A program made the position numbers and the translations under genes. A stretch of 64,000 bases of DNA from Serratia marcescens (GTDB taxonomy: Bacteria > Pseudomonadota > Gammaproteobacteria > Enterobacterales > Enterobacteriaceae). Where the stretch lies: NCBI RefSeq assembly GCF_006715005.1, contig NZ_VFMJ01000001.1, forward strand, positions 4,650,001 to 4,714,000. Direction: 5' to 3'. The notes under the pieces were generated by a model, which was given only the letters and a program-made list of their open reading frames with translations, was not told the DNA's origin and did not search any database. Position 1 is the first letter of the stretch; each line of letters starts with the position of its first letter. This document shows positions 38,618 through 48,555 of this stretch, one piece after another.

Positions 38618-39936
38618 GGCAGTGGGTTAACCGCCTGTCCCTGACGACGGATTTCGAAATAGAGCGACGGCGTTCCCTGGCCGCCGCTGGTGCCGACCAG
38701 AGCGATCGGCTGGCCGGCGCGCACCTGCGCCCCGACGTTGACCAACGCGCTTTGGTTGTAGCCGTACACGCTCATGTCGCCTTTACCGTGTTCGACCACC
38801 ACCATCAGGCCATAGCCTTGCAGCCAGTCGGCCAACAGCACGCGACCATCGGCGACGGCTTTCACTTCGCTGCCTTCGCGGGCTTCGATCACCATGCCTT
38901 TCCAGCGTAGCTCGCCCTGCTGCTGTTCGCCAAAGCCGTGCAGCGTGCGGCCGCGCACCGGCCACATCAGCTGGCCGGCCGGACGACCGAGGCCGCCGGT
39001 TCGCGCCATCAGTGAGCGATCGGCTTCGCTAGGTTTGTAGGTGGTGCCGGTTTTCTTCGCCTGCTGCTCCTTGATGCGCACCTGTTCGCGCACTTTGGCC
39101 GCTTCACGCGCTTCGCGTTCGGCACGCGCGCGGGCTTCGCGCTCCGCCCGAGCGATCTTGTCACGCATGCGGGTTTCGTTCTGGCGCAGTTCCACCAGGC
39201 GTTGTTGGTCTTTTTCCAGCGAGGCTTCCAGCGCGGTCAGCGTTTTTTTGCGGGCGCCGCGCGCCTGCTCCAGCTTCTGCTGCTGCGTCTGTTGCTCGCC
39301 CAGTAAGGATTTTTGCTGACCCTGTTTGGCCACCAGCGTGGTTTTTTGCTTCGCCAGCTCGGCGCGGGTCTGTTTCAGCTCTTCGATGGTTTTCTGGCGC
39401 GCTTCGTTCAGATAGCCGAAATAGGCCAGAATACGCTCGCTGCGCTGGCTTTCCTCCCCGCTGAGGATCAGCTGCACGGCGCTGTGCTGCCCTTGCCGGA
39501 AGGCGGCGTCGAGCTGTTTGGCGAGGAGGTTTTGTTGGGTAGATTGCTGCTTTTGCAGTTTGGCTATCGAGGCGTTCAGGCCGGAAATGTCCTTGCCCAA
39601 CTGGGTGAGCGTGCCCTGGGTGTCGCGCAACTGGCGGCTGGCTTGGGCGATGGTTTTTTCCTGCTGACGCAGCTGATCCTGCAGCGAGCTGCGCTGCTGT
39701 TGCTGCTGCTTCACCGCTTTTTCTTTCTCGGCGATGCTCTGCTGGATGTCTTTCAGCTGGGATTTATTGTCTTCCGCCGCCTGGCCGGCGAGCGGCAACA
39801 GCAAGACGCCAGCGCAAAATACGCTGGCGCACATGGCGGTGAACGTCCTTGGCGCGGTGCGTTCAGGCAGCGGTCGGCTGCCTGCGTTTGCGCTTCGGGT
39901 TACCCTTAATAGTGCAAAAAACGCCTTCTCCCTCAT
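38602..39936 (-). CDS. envC: Murein hydrolase activator EnvC
   Basis: Periplasmic FtsEX-linked activator of amidases AmiA and AmiB in cell separation. The 444-residue product has a signal-like segment at about 33-52 (AMCASVFCAGVLLLPLAGQA), a long coiled coil (about 55-290, rich in Q, K, E, A) and a C-terminal LytM domain (about 325-444). The LytM zinc ligands are degenerate (SVYGYNQS in place of the usual H-x-H), as expected for an activator without hydrolase activity. The extended N-terminus before the signal is unusual; I could not find a better start. It lies 8 bases after gpmM. Confidence 0.93.
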   Translation of the reverse strand: MREKAFFALLRVTRSANAGSRPLPERTAPRTFTAMCASVFCAGVLLLPLAGQAAEDNKSQLKDIQQSIAEKEKAVKQQQQQRSSLQDQLRQQEKTIAQASRQLRDTQGTLTQLGKDISGLNASIAKLQKQQSTQQNLLAKQLDAAFRQGQHSAVQLILSGEESQRSERILAYFGYLNEARQKTIEELKQTRAELAKQKTTLVAKQGQQKSLLGEQQTQQQKLEQARGARKKTLTALEASLEKDQQRLVELRQNETRMRDKIARAEREARARAEREAREAAKVREQVRIKEQQAKKTGTTYKPSEADRSLMARTGGLGRPAGQLMWPVRGRTLHGFGEQQQGELRWKGMVIEAREGSEVKAVADGRVLLADWLQGYGLMVVVEHGKGDMSVYGYNQSALVNVGAQVRAGQPIALVGTSGGQGTPSLYFEIRRQGQAVNPLPWLGR

Positions 39937-39944
39937 GGAGAGGA

Positions 39945-41489
39945 TTATTCCACGATGAACAGCGGCTTACCAGTCATCTCTTGCGGGATTTCCATTCCCA
40001 TCAGCGTTAACAGGGTGGGTGCGATGTCCGAAAGCTTGCCGCCTTCGACCGCCCGCGCCGGTTTGCCGACGTAAATCAAGGGTACCGGCAGGCTGGTGTG
40101 GGCGGTGTGCGCCTGGCCGGTGGCCGGATCGCGCATCTGTTCGGCGTTGCCGTGATCGGCGGTGATCAGCAGCTGGCCGTCGACGTCGCGCACCGCATCA
40201 ACCACCTGGGCGATGCAGGCGTCCAGCGTCTCCACCGCTTTGATCGCCGCTTCATATACGCCGGTATGCCCTACCATGTCGCCGTTCGGGTAGTTGCAGA
40301 TAATGGCATCGTATTTGCCGCTGCGGATGGCGCTCAGCAGCTTGTCAGTCAGCTCGGCGGCGCTCATCTCCGGCTGCAGATCGTAGGTGGCGACCTTCGG
40401 CGAGTTGACCAGCACGCGGTCTTCGCCCTTGAACGGCGCTTCCACGCCGCCGTTATAGAAGAAGGTGACGTGGGCGTATTTCTCTGTTTCCGAGATGCGC
40501 AGCTGGGTTTTGTCGTGCTTCATCAGCCATTCGCCGAAGGTGTTGGCCAGCGAAGCCGGCGGATAGGCGCAGGCGGTCGCGATGTCGGCGGCGTACTCGG
40601 TCAGCATCACGAAATCGCCGAACTGCACCCGCTTGGCGCGCGGGAAACTGTCGAAATCCGCGTTCACGAAGGCGCGGGTGATCTGGCGCGCGCGGTCGGC
40701 GCGGAAGTTCATGAAGATCAACGCGTCGCCGTCCTGCATCGCGGCATCGGCCTCACCGGCGGCGCGGATCACGGTCGGTCTGACGAACTCGTCGTTTTCA
40801 CCGCGCTGATAAGCAGCCTGCAGGCCGGCGACCGCATCCTCGGCCACGTAGTCGCCTTTGGCCGCGGTCAGCAGGTCATAGGCCAGCTGCACGCGATCCC
40901 AGCGGTTGTCGCGGTCCATCGCGTAGTAGCGGCCGATCAGCGAGGCGATGCGCCCGACGCCCAGCGCGGCGAAGGCGTCGCGGCAGCGTTGCAGGGGGGC
41001 TTCGGCGCTGCGCGGCGGCGTGTCGCGCCCGTCGAGGAAGGCATGCAGATAAACGGCTTTGGCGCCGCGTTGGGCGGCCAGCTTGATCATGGCCAGGATG
41101 TGCTCGTCGTGGCTGTGCACGCCGCCCGGCGACAGCAGGCCCATGATATGTACCGCCTTGCCGGCCGCTACGGCCTTATCGACGGCGGCGGTCAGCACCG
41201 GGTTGGCGAAGAAGTCGCCATCGGCGATCGCTTTGTCCAGTCGGGTCAGATCCTGGTACACGATGCGCCCGGCGCCCAGGTTGACGTGGCCGACTTCGGA
41301 GTTGCCCATTTGCCCATCGGGTAGGCCGACATCCAGCCCGGAAGCGGCGATCAGCGTATGTGGCTGCTCTCGCCACAGGCGATCCATCACCGGGGTGCCG
41401 GCGTTCAGGATCGCGTTGTCCTGCCGCTCTTCACGATGGCCGTAACCGTCCAGGATCACCAGTACCATCGGTTTTTTGTTGCTCGACAT
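39945..41489 (-). CDS. gpmM: 2,3-bisphosphoglycerate-independent phosphoglycerate mutase
   Basis: Manganese-dependent mutase that interconverts 3- and 2-phosphoglycerate in glycolysis. The 514-residue product has [13 protein letters not shown] near residue 10, the catalytic serine in [15 protein letters not shown] near 60-75, [13 protein letters not shown] near 150, [12 protein letters not shown] near 260 and the metal motif [10 protein letters not shown] near 443. It heads the gpmM-envC-yibQ unit known from E. coli. A perfect 12-bp stem-loop lies in its leader. Confidence 0.97.
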   Translation of the reverse strand: MSSNKKPMVLVILDGYGHREERQDNAILNAGTPVMDRLWREQPHTLIAASGLDVGLPDGQMGNSEVGHVNLGAGRIVYQDLTRLDKAIADGDFFANPVLTAAVDKAVAAGKAVHIMGLLSPGGVHSHDEHILAMIKLAAQRGAKAVYLHAFLDGRDTPPRSAEAPLQRCRDAFAALGVGRIASLIGRYYAMDRDNRWDRVQLAYDLLTAAKGDYVAEDAVAGLQAAYQRGENDEFVRPTVIRAAGEADAAMQDGDALIFMNFRADRARQITRAFVNADFDSFPRAKRVQFGDFVMLTEYAADIATACAYPPASLANTFGEWLMKHDKTQLRISETEKYAHVTFFYNGGVEAPFKGEDRVLVNSPKVATYDLQPEMSAAELTDKLLSAIRSGKYDAIICNYPNGDMVGHTGVYEAAIKAVETLDACIAQVVDAVRDVDGQLLITADHGNAEQMRDPATGQAHTAHTSLPVPLIYVGKPARAVEGGKLSDIAPTLLTLMGMEIPQEMTGKPLFIVE

Positions 41490-41521
41490 TGCATTGACCT
41501 CTTATGAACTTTTTAAGCTGC

Positions 41522-41556
41522 GAATAGCCATGCGCCCGCCGTAAGCATGGCTATTC
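41522..41556 (-). promoter_or_regulatory. Perfect 12-bp stem-loop in the gpmM leader
   Basis: GAATAGCCATGC and its exact complement GCATGGCTATTC are separated by 11 bases, 33 to 67 bases upstream of the gpmM ATG. A candidate -10 (TAAAAT on the minus strand, 41576-41581) would place it close to the 5' end of the message. There is no T-run, so it is not a terminator. Role unknown. Confidence 0.6.
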
Positions 41557-41786
41557 ACCCTCGAAAAACCGGCTGATTTTACACCGCCGGCGGCGATAAA
41601 TAGCCCAAAGAGATCAAGGTTGCGGCGAATCGCGCGGGCTTTTATGCTCTGACGTCGGGAATTTCTCAGCGCAGCCCGCAGTTTCTACAATCGCGCTTGC
41701 TTATTGGCTGTATTTGCCGCACTCGGCAGGTATACTCTGGAACCTTGACTTATTTATCCCTTAACTGACGGGAGTTGTTACACCCC

Positions 41787-42221
41787 ATGCTGCAAGAAAT
41801 TATGCCATTCGTAAGCAGACACCCGATTCTGAGCCTGGCTTGGATCGCCCTGCTGGTCGCCGTGATCGTCATGACCTTCAAAAGCCGTTTCTCCAAGGTC
41901 AAAGAGATCGCTCGCGGTGAAGCTATTCGCCTGATCAACAAAGAAGAAGCCGTGGTGGTCGACACCCGCAGCCGCGACGATTTCCGCCGTGGTCACCTGG
42001 CCAGCGCCATCAACCTGACCGCCAGCGAAATCAAAAGCGGCAGCCTGGGCGAGCTGGAAAAACACAAAGCGCAGCCGATCATCGTCGTGTGCGCCAACGG
42101 CACCGCCTCCCGCGAGCCGGCGGAGAACCTGAGCAAGGCCGGTTTTGAAAAGGTGACGATGCTGAAAGACGGCATTTCCGGCTGGAGCGGAGAAAACCTG
42201 CCGCTGGTGCGCGGTAAGTAA
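41787..42221 (+). CDS. yibN: Membrane-anchored rhodanese-like protein YibN
   Basis: 144-residue protein with one N-terminal transmembrane helix (about 13-30: [19 protein letters not shown]) and a cytoplasmic rhodanese domain (about 45-144). [17 protein letters not shown] matches the rhodanese fold and the active-site loop position carries a cysteine (VVCANGTAS), though the loop differs from the classical C-R-x-G-x-R. Start chosen at MLQEIMPFV to match E. coli YibN (143). First gene of yibN-grxC-secB-gpsA. Confidence 0.92.
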   Translation: MLQEIMPFVSRHPILSLAWIALLVAVIVMTFKSRFSKVKEIARGEAIRLINKEEAVVVDTRSRDDFRRGHLASAINLTASEIKSGSLGELEKHKAQPIIVVCANGTASREPAENLSKAGFEKVTMLKDGISGWSGENLPLVRGK

Positions 42222-42249
42222 CCGTTTAACCTATTTGAGGTGGCAATCC

Positions 42250-42498
42250 ATGGCTAACATTGATATCTACACCAAAGCGACCTGCCCGTTCTGCCATCGC
42301 GCCAAGGCGCTGTTGAACAGCAAGGGCGCGGCGTTTAACGAGATCGCCATCGACGGCGATAACGCCAAGCGCGAAGTGATGATCGAGCGCAGCGGGCGCA
42401 CCACCGTGCCGCAGATTTTCATCGACGGCCGGCATATTGGCGGCTGTGATGATTTATATGAACTCGATGCTCGCGGCGGCCTGGATCCGCTGCTTTAA
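42250..42498 (+). CDS. grxC: Glutaredoxin 3
   Basis: Small glutathione-dependent dithiol oxidoreductase. The 82-residue product has the CPFC active site near residue 11 (KATCPFCHRAK), the cis-proline TTVPQIFIDG near 51-60 and GGCDDLYEL near 66. The ATG at 42250 sits after GAGGTGGCAATCC. It lies 28 bases after yibN and 57 before secB. Confidence 0.97.
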   Translation: MANIDIYTKATCPFCHRAKALLNSKGAAFNEIAIDGDNAKREVMIERSGRTTVPQIFIDGRHIGGCDDLYELDARGGLDPLL

Positions 42499-42555
42499 GC
42501 AGCTTGCCGGTTCACCGAGTGTCAATAAGGACGTTTAACCAAGGGTATTACTCAC

Positions 42556-43026
42556 ATGTCAGAACAAAACAGCACCGAAATGGCTTTCCAGATCCAACGT
42601 ATTTATACCAAGGACATCTCCTTCGAAGCGCCAAACGCGCCGCAGGTTTTCCAGCAGGAATGGCAGCCGGAAGTTAAACTTGATCTGGATACCGCGTCCA
42701 GCCAGCTGGCTGACGAAGTGTATGAAGTGGTACTGCGCGTAACCGTGACGGCGAGCCTGGGCGAAGAAACCGCGTTCCTGTGCGAAGTGCAACAGGCGGG
42801 CATCTTCTCGGTAGCAGGCATCGAAGGTACGCAGCTGGCGCATTGCCTGGGTGCATACTGCCCGAACATCCTGTTCCCGTATGCGCGCGAGTGCATCACC
42901 AGCCTGGTTTCCCGCGGTACATTCCCGCAGCTGAACCTGGCACCGGTCAACTTTGACGCGCTGTTCATGAACTATCTGCAGCAGCAGGCGGAAGGCGAAG
43001 GTGCCGCACCACATCAGGATGCCTGA
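42556..43026 (+). CDS. secB: Protein-export chaperone SecB
   Basis: Cytosolic tetrameric chaperone that keeps secretory precursors unfolded and hands them to SecA. The 156-residue product matches E. coli Sec[20 protein letters not shown], the strand core [11 protein letters not shown], and the acidic SecA-contact region LDLDTAS. Its stop overlaps the gpsA ATG by one base (TGATG), showing coupling. Confidence 0.98.
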   Translation: MSEQNSTEMAFQIQRIYTKDISFEAPNAPQVFQQEWQPEVKLDLDTASSQLADEVYEVVLRVTVTASLGEETAFLCEVQQAGIFSVAGIEGTQLAHCLGAYCPNILFPYARECITSLVSRGTFPQLNLAPVNFDALFMNYLQQQAEGEGAAPHQDA

Positions 43027-44045
43027 TGAACACCGTCAATGCTTCAATGACTGTCATCGGTGCCGGCTCGTACGGCACCGCATTGGCCATTACGCTGGCG
43101 CGTAACGGCCACACCGTGGTGCTGTGGGGGCACAACCCCGCGCAAATTCAAACGTTGCAGCAAGATCGCTGCAATCAGGCGTTTCTGCCCGACGTTCCTT
43201 TCCCCGATACCCTGCTGCTTGAAGCCGATTTGGCGCGTGCGCTGGCGGCCAGCCGCGACGTGCTGGTGGTGGTACCGAGCCACGTGTTCGGCGACGTGCT
43301 GCGCCAGCTGAAGCCGCATTTGCGCCCGGACGCTCGCATCGTGTGGGCCACCAAGGGGCTGGAAGCGGAAACCGGCCGGTTGCTGCAGGATGTGGCGCGT
43401 GAGGCGCTGGGCGAGACGATCCCGCTGGCGGTGCTCTCCGGGCCGACGTTCGCCAAAGAGCTGGCCGCCGGTTTGCCGACGGCGATCGCGCTGGCGGCGA
43501 CCGATGCGCAGTTCGCCGACGATCTGCAACGGCTGTTGCACTGCGGCAAGAGCTTCCGCGTCTACAGCAATCCCGACTTCATCGGCGTGCAGCTTGGCGG
43601 CGCGGTGAAGAACGTGATCGCCATCGGCGCCGGCATGTCCGACGGCATCGGTTTTGGTGCCAACGCCCGCACCGCGTTGATTACACGCGGGCTGGCGGAA
43701 ATGAGCCGTCTGGGTTCTGCGCTCGGCGCCGATCCTTCGACGTTCATGGGCATGGCGGGGCTGGGGGATCTGGTGCTAACCTGCACGGACAACCAATCGC
43801 GCAACCGCCGTTTCGGCATTATGCTGGGGCAGGGCAAAGGCGTGCAGGAAGCGCAGGACAGCATCGGCCAGGTGGTCGAGGGCTATCGCAATACCAAAGA
43901 GGTGTTGGCGCTGGCGCAGCGGCACGGCGTGGAAATGCCGATCACCGAACAGATCTATCAGGTGCTTTACTGCCATAAAGACGCCCGCGAAGCGGCGCTG
44001 AGCCTGCTGGGGCGAGCCCGAAAGGACGAAAAACCCAGCGCGTGA
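43026..44045 (+). CDS. gpsA: Glycerol-3-phosphate dehydrogenase [NAD(P)+]
   Basis: Reduces dihydroxyacetone phosphate to sn-glycerol 3-phosphate for phospholipid synthesis. The 339-residue product has the dinucleotide motif [12 protein letters not shown] near residue 10, catalytic lysine in [13 protein letters not shown] near 195, and the substrate motif [12 protein letters not shown] near 245. It starts within the secB stop codon. Confidence 0.98.
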   Translation: MNTVNASMTVIGAGSYGTALAITLARNGHTVVLWGHNPAQIQTLQQDRCNQAFLPDVPFPDTLLLEADLARALAASRDVLVVVPSHVFGDVLRQLKPHLRPDARIVWATKGLEAETGRLLQDVAREALGETIPLAVLSGPTFAKELAAGLPTAIALAATDAQFADDLQRLLHCGKSFRVYSNPDFIGVQLGGAVKNVIAIGAGMSDGIGFGANARTALITRGLAEMSRLGSALGADPSTFMGMAGLGDLVLTCTDNQSRNRRFGIMLGQGKGVQEAQDSIGQVVEGYRNTKEVLALAQRHGVEMPITEQIYQVLYCHKDAREAALSLLGRARKDEKPSA

Positions 44046-44062
44046 CATAAAACGATATGCCG

Positions 44063-44137
44063 GGGCAGCATGCTGACCCCGCAAATGACCCGGGCCGTTT
44101 CGCGCTACCGTGTGAAGCGGCCCGTTTGGCAAGGCAG
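44063..44137 (+). terminator. Stem-loop pair in the gpsA-cysE gap
   Basis: Two imperfect hairpins lie in the 103-bp gap: GGGGCAGCATGCTGACCCC and a longer GGGCCG ... CGGCCC. Neither has a good T-run, so partial attenuation is possible but not clear. Confidence 0.3.
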
Positions 44138-44148
44138 AGGGGAATGTG

Positions 44149-44970
44149 ATGTCGTCAGAAGAGTTGGAGCAGGTCTGGAACAGCATTAAATCAGAAGCGC
44201 GAGCACTGGCTGATTGTGAACCGATGCTGGCCAGCTTTTTCCATGCGACGTTGCTCAAGCACGAGAACCTGGGCAGCGCGCTCAGCTATATGCTGGCCAA
44301 CAAGCTGGCGACACCGATCATGCCCGCCATCGCGGTGCGCGAGGTGGTGGAAGAGGCCTACAAATCCGACAACCAGATGATCGTTTCGGCGGCGCGCGAT
44401 ATCCTCGCGGTGCGGCTGCGCGACCCGGCGGTCGATAAGTACTCCACGCCGCTGCTTTACCTGAAAGGGTTCCATGCGCTGCAGGCTTACCGCATCGGTC
44501 ACTGGCTGTGGCAGCAAGGGCGGCAAGCGCTGGCTATCTACCTGCAAAATCAAATTTCCGTCGCCTTCGGCGTGGACATCCACCCGGCGGCGACCATCGG
44601 CTGCGGTATCATGCTCGACCACGCCACCGGCATCGTGATCGGTGAAACGGCGGTGGTGGAGAACAACGTCTCTATCCTGCAGTCGGTCACTCTGGGCGGT
44701 ACCGGTAAAACCAGCGGCGACCGTCACCCGAAAATCCGCGAAGGGGTGATGATTGGCGCCGGCGCCAAAATTCTCGGCAATATCGAAGTGGGCAAGGGCG
44801 CGAAAATTGGCGCAGGTTCGGTGGTCTTGCAGGCGATACCCCCGCACACCACCGCCGCCGGCGTGCCGGCGCGCATCGTCGGACGTCCGGAGAGCGATAC
44901 GCCGTCGATGGATATGGACCAATACTTCAACGGCACCAACCACGGGTTCGAGTACGGCGACGGCATTTGA
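44149..44970 (+). CDS. cysE: Serine O-acetyltransferase
   Basis: Acetylates serine in the first step of cysteine synthesis. The 273-residue product has the N-terminal helical domain and a left-handed beta-helix of hexapeptide repeats (about 140-245) with catalytic DHATGIVIGE and GDRHPKI. The C-terminus ends FEYGDGI, the tail that inserts into the CysK active site to form the cysteine synthase complex. A GTG lies one codon upstream; the ATG fits the E. coli start and the GAGGGG site. Confidence 0.97.
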   Translation: MSSEELEQVWNSIKSEARALADCEPMLASFFHATLLKHENLGSALSYMLANKLATPIMPAIAVREVVEEAYKSDNQMIVSAARDILAVRLRDPAVDKYSTPLLYLKGFHALQAYRIGHWLWQQGRQALAIYLQNQISVAFGVDIHPAATIGCGIMLDHATGIVIGETAVVENNVSILQSVTLGGTGKTSGDRHPKIREGVMIGAGAKILGNIEVGKGAKIGAGSVVLQAIPPHTTAAGVPARIVGRPESDTPSMDMDQYFNGTNHGFEYGDGI

Positions 44971-44991
44971 GCGCCGCCTTCGCAGCCATTC

Positions 44992-45021
44992 AGGGGGAGC
45001 TTCGGCTCCCCCTGTGTTTTT
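44992..45021. terminator. Terminator with TTCG loop, cysE / DUF3313 gene
   Basis: Perfect 9-bp stem AGGGGGAGC-TTCG-GCTCCCCCT followed by GTGTTTTT. The stable UUCG-type tetraloop and convergent placement support an efficient terminator, strongest on the plus strand. Confidence 0.88.
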
Positions 45022-45031
45022 CAGGCGGCGG

Positions 45032-45703
45032 TCAGCCCTGCTTCGGGAAGTTGGTGATATCGGTGACGATGTCGTCGATCGCCGCCTTGACGTCATCCGC
45101 CGTGACCGGCGTACTGTCGTTGTTGACGGTTTTGCCGTAGGCCTTGCGTACCACTTCCATCACCGTTTTACCGGTATCCTGGTCAATCAGCTCGCCTTCG
45201 ATATACAGCGCGGTATTTTGCGTCCGGTGCCCGGTAGCCGCCATGGTGCTGGCAACCACCGCCGCGACCGGTACCACCTCATAGAACTTCATGTCTTCGT
45301 TTTCGGCAGAAACGGCGGTGATGGCGAGTTTAGCTACCAACACGCGTGAGCCTGCCGGGCTGGGCAGAATGGTGAAGCGGTTCTGCAACGCGGCTTTAAT
45401 CCGCTGGGTCGCATACGCCTTGATTTTGTTCAGCGTGTCCTGGCTGACGCGCGTGGTTGGTTTCTCCGCCGGGAAATAGACCACCGGTTGGAAGTAGATA
45501 CCGCGATAGTTGGATTCCTTGTAGCTTGGATCTACCCAGCGCAACGTTTTATGGCCGCTTGGCGAGGTGGTTTCCTGCAGTTTGCTGTAATCGGACAAGA
45601 AGCCTGAATACTGCGACGTTTGGGTGACTTTGGACGAACAGCCTGCCAGCAACAGGCCTGCTGCCAGAACCGCCATGGCAACGCTCAAGCGTTGTTTCTT
45701 CAT
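45032..45703 (-). CDS. DUF3313 lipoprotein
   Basis: 223-residue predicted lipoprotein. Signal MKKQRLSVAMAVLAAGLLLAG precedes the lipobox cysteine at about residue 22, followed by Ser-Ser, so outer-membrane sorting is expected. The mature part (SGFLSDYSKLQ near 33, WVDPSYKESNYRGIYFQPV near 55) fits the DUF3313 family, whose function is unknown. It is a single gene between cysE and the CHAD gene and is absent from this position in E. coli. Confidence 0.82.
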   Translation of the reverse strand: MKKQRLSVAMAVLAAGLLLAGCSSKVTQTSQYSGFLSDYSKLQETTSPSGHKTLRWVDPSYKESNYRGIYFQPVVYFPAEKPTTRVSQDTLNKIKAYATQRIKAALQNRFTILPSPAGSRVLVAKLAITAVSAENEDMKFYEVVPVAAVVASTMAATGHRTQNTALYIEGELIDQDTGKTVMEVVRKAYGKTVNNDSTPVTADDVKAAIDDIVTDITNFPKQG

Positions 45704-45808
45704 ATGGTTTCCTATGATGAGTGGTGATTACCCTTACAAAAGATAGCGCATTATCTGTGCCTCATCGGGCATTTTCGGGGCCGGGCGTGCCCTGCTGCGG
45801 TCCTTCTT

Positions 45809-46582
45809 TCAGGATCGTGATGCGCCGCCGGTTTTCGCCACCAGCGCCGGTGATAAGGCGGCAAGCAAGACGTCCGCTCTGGCCAGCGTCTGGCGTTGCT
45901 CAGCTTGCCATTGGGGCAACAAGGGCCAGAGATCCGCCTGATGCTCGGCCTGCAGGCACCAAACTTCCCGATCGTGCCAGTCGCCGAGGGCGTTTTGCGC
46001 CGCCTTGAGGCACGCTGTCGCTTCGGGAGAGAGGGGGAGGCGTTGCGGATAGGCTTCGGCCGCGTAACGCAGGCGTTTTATCAGCAGCCGCAGACGGTGG
46101 CGATCGTAGCCGGTATCGGCCAATGCCCGGCGCAGTTGCCGCTGCTGGCGCAGCAGGTGTCGATCTAGGCGGTGTTTGGCGGCGCGTCGCGCGGTGCGGC
46201 GAAAGCGGCGGCACCAGGCGTGCAACCGCGAGGGAAAGTCGATGAGCTGTGGATGGGCGAGCAGTTGACGGCAGCGGGCCTGAAGATCGCTCTGGCGCAC
46301 GTTTGCCTGCCAATCGAGGTGATGGCGCGCCAGTTCGGCGATCAGCACCTCGAGATCGCGCAGCGGCGTCGTGAGCCTGCCCAACTCGGCAGCAGCCCGA
46401 TCGAGCCGGGTTGCGCCGGGGCAGCCGCGCAACGGACGCAGCAGGCTGCGAATGCGGCGCAGACAGACGCGCAGGTCGTGCAGCGCTTCGGTGTCTTGCG
46501 CCTGTTGCAGCCGCAGCAGCGCCTCATTCAGCACCGTCTCGAGGCGGCGAAGCGGGGTGACAATATCCTCGATGAAAGCCAT
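45809..46582 (-). CDS. CHAD domain protein
   Basis: 257-residue, Arg-rich, all-helical protein with the two CHAD-repeat hallmarks: LHDLRVCLRRIRSLLRPL near residue 35-52 and LRLLIKRLRYAAEAY near 165-180. CHAD domains bind polyphosphate through these conserved His and Arg residues, and often accompany a CYTH triphosphatase domain, which is lacking here. No partner gene for polyphosphate metabolism is adjacent. Function beyond likely polyanion binding is unknown. Confidence 0.85.
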   Translation of the reverse strand: MAFIEDIVTPLRRLETVLNEALLRLQQAQDTEALHDLRVCLRRIRSLLRPLRGCPGATRLDRAAAELGRLTTPLRDLEVLIAELARHHLDWQANVRQSDLQARCRQLLAHPQLIDFPSRLHAWCRRFRRTARRAAKHRLDRHLLRQQRQLRRALADTGYDRHRLRLLIKRLRYAAEAYPQRLPLSPEATACLKAAQNALGDWHDREVWCLQAEHQADLWPLLPQWQAEQRQTLARADVLLAALSPALVAKTGGASRS

Positions 46583-46643
46583 GTGCCGTTCCTGGAAAGA
46601 ACATCGCAGCGATGATGCTTCCAGTATGGCGCGTCGTCGCGGA

Positions 46644-47117
46644 TTACGCCTTGATCAGCGCGCCGGCATAGTCCAGCTGCCGCCAGGCCTCATACACCAC
46701 CACCGATACGGCATTCGACAGGTTCATGCTGCGGCTTTGCGCCTGCATCGGGATGCGGATTTTTTGCTGCGCCGGCAGCGCATCGAGGATGTCGGCGGGC
46801 AACCCGCGCGTCTCCGGGCCAAACAGCAGGTAGTCGCCGGCCTGATAGCTGACGGCGCTGTGCGCCGGCGTGCCTTTGGTGGTGAGGGCAAACAGCCGCT
46901 GTGGATTTTCGGCGGCGAGAAAGGCGGCGTAATCGGCATGGCGGCTGACGCGGGTGAACTCATGGTAGTCCAACCCGGCGCGGCGCAGGCGCTTGTCGTC
47001 CCACGGGAATCCCAGCGGTTCGATCAGGTGCAGGTTAAAGCCGGTATTGGCACACAGGCGGATGATATTGCCGGTGTTGGGTGGAATTTCGGGTTCAAAT
47101 AAAACGATGTTCAGCAT
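46644..47117 (-). CDS. trmL: tRNA (cytidine/uridine-34-2'-O)-methyltransferase TrmL
   Basis: SPOUT methyltransferase that 2'-O-methylates the wobble base of two leucine tRNAs. The 157-residue product equals E. coli Trm[31 protein letters not shown] near residue 105 and the knot motif [20 protein letters not shown] near 128-147. A long in-frame extension upstream (to 47231) overlaps the cpxA 3' end and is not supported. Confidence 0.96.
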   Translation of the reverse strand: MLNIVLFEPEIPPNTGNIIRLCANTGFNLHLIEPLGFPWDDKRLRRAGLDYHEFTRVSRHADYAAFLAAENPQRLFALTTKGTPAHSAVSYQAGDYLLFGPETRGLPADILDALPAQQKIRIPMQAQSRSMNLSNAVSVVVYEAWRQLDYAGALIKA

Positions 47118-47160
47118 GTTGCAGGCCCCTCGTGAACGAGGGGCGCAGGATAGCAAACTC

Positions 47161-48555
47161 TTACTGTTCTGTCTTAGTCGACAGACGTTGATGATGCAGC
47201 GGCAGCCACAGCACCAGCCGCAGGCCGCCAAGCGGGCTGTCTTCGGCCTTCACCCAGCCGCGATGCTGGTTGACCGCCGCCTCGACGATAGCCAGGCCGA
47301 GGCCGGTGCCGCCGGATTCGCGGTCGCGCGCTTCATCGGTGCGGTAGAACGGACGGAAGATCTGCTCGCGGTCTTCGGCGCTGACGCCGGGGCCGTCGTC
47401 GTCAACCTGGATGGTCACGCCCTGATTGTCGGCGCTGAACGCCACGGCAATGCGGGTGTGCGAATAACGCAGGGCGTTGCGCACGATGTTTTCCAACGCG
47501 CTGTCCAGCGCGCTCGCGTTGCCGAACAGCGTCCAAGGACCGGGCGGCGCGGTGATCTCCAACTGCTTGCCCATCTGTTCCGCTTCGAAACGGGCGTTGT
47601 CCAGCACGTCGGCCCACAGGTCGTTGGCCTTCAGCTGCTCGCGGGCCAGCTCGCCCTTCTGCTGCCCACGCGACAGCGCCAGCAGATCGTTGATCATCGA
47701 ATCCAGCCGCTGCGCTTCGGTTTCGATGCGCGCCAGCTCGTGGCCTTCACCATGGCGGCGGCGCATCAGCGCGGTGGCCAGCTGCAGGCGCGTCAGCGGT
47801 GTGCGCAGCTCGTGCGAGATGTCCGAGATCAGCCGCTGCTGGGCGTTCATCATGCGTTCCAGCGCGCTGACCATCTGGTTGAAGCTGGCGCCGGTGGCCA
47901 GGAACTCCTGCGGGCCGGCCTCCAGCTCCGGATGCTGCTTCAGGTTGCCGCGCGCGACGTCATCGGCGGCGTTCTTCAGCTTGCGCGCCGGTTTCGCCAG
48001 GCTCCAGGCCAGCCACAGCAGCAGCGGGGCGCTGATCAGCATGGTGACGATCAGCAGCAGCAGTGGCCGGTCGAACATCAGGTTGATGAAATCGGATTGC
48101 GGACTGTTGGCGGGACGGATCAGGTACAGCTGGTAGTTGTCTTCGCCATCGCGCACCGCGAACGGCCCGACCAGCTCGACGCGCCCATACTTTTTCTTCT
48201 TCGGATGATCCGAATTATCGGATTGGCCGATGAAGTTGCGGACGATTTGCATTTCGTTGCGCTGCGCGCCGATCACCCGGCCTTCGCTGGTGACCAGCAG
48301 CAGACGTTGGCCAGGCGGCGCCCATTTGTCGATGGCGCGGAACAGGCGGCGCCACCACATCAGATCGTTGGCCGGATCGTTTTGCAACTCGGCCTCGACG
48401 TGCTGTTCCAGCATCAACCCCTGCCGCTGCTCGCTGTCGAGCAGCGAGGTCATTTGGCGGGAGTCGAGCTTGGGCACCATCAGCACCAGCATTAGCACCA
48501 GGGCTAACGTGAACCAGAAAATGGCGAAGATGCGTGCCGTCAAACTGTTGATCAT
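47161..48555 (-). CDS. cpxA: Envelope stress sensor histidine kinase CpxA
   Basis: Inner-membrane sensor kinase/phosphatase of the Cpx response. The 464-residue product has a first transmembrane helix (about 7-29), a periplasmic sensor domain (about 30-160), a second helix (about 165-185), HAMP, the phosphorylated His in [16 protein letters not shown] (about 248) and an ATPase domain with [10 protein letters not shown] (N box), DDDGPGV (G1) and [11 protein letters not shown] (G2). Its ATG overlaps the cpxR stop by 4 bases. The C-terminus is a few residues longer than in E. coli. Confidence 0.97.
   Translation of the reverse strand: MINSLTARIFAIFWFTLALVLMLVLMVPKLDSRQMTSLLDSEQRQGLMLEQHVEAELQNDPANDLMWWRRLFRAIDKWAPPGQRLLLVTSEGRVIGAQRNEMQIVRNFIGQSDNSDHPKKKKYGRVELVGPFAVRDGEDNYQLYLIRPANSPQSDFINLMFDRPLLLLIVTMLISAPLLLWLAWSLAKPARKLKNAADDVARGNLKQHPELEAGPQEFLATGASFNQMVSALERMMNAQQRLISDISHELRTPLTRLQLATALMRRRHGEGHELARIETEAQRLDSMINDLLALSRGQQKGELAREQLKANDLWADVLDNARFEAEQMGKQLEITAPPGPWTLFGNASALDSALENIVRNALRYSHTRIAVAFSADNQGVTIQVDDDGPGVSAEDREQIFRPFYRTDEARDRESGGTGLGLAIVEAAVNQHRGWVKAEDSPLGGLRLVLWLPLHHQRLSTKTEQ

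Noticed and set aside
47118-47231. N-terminal extension of trmL
   Set aside because: The added 38 residues are Cys/Arg-rich, overlap the cpxA 3' end and are absent from TrmL, whose start [16 protein letters not shown] fits exactly.
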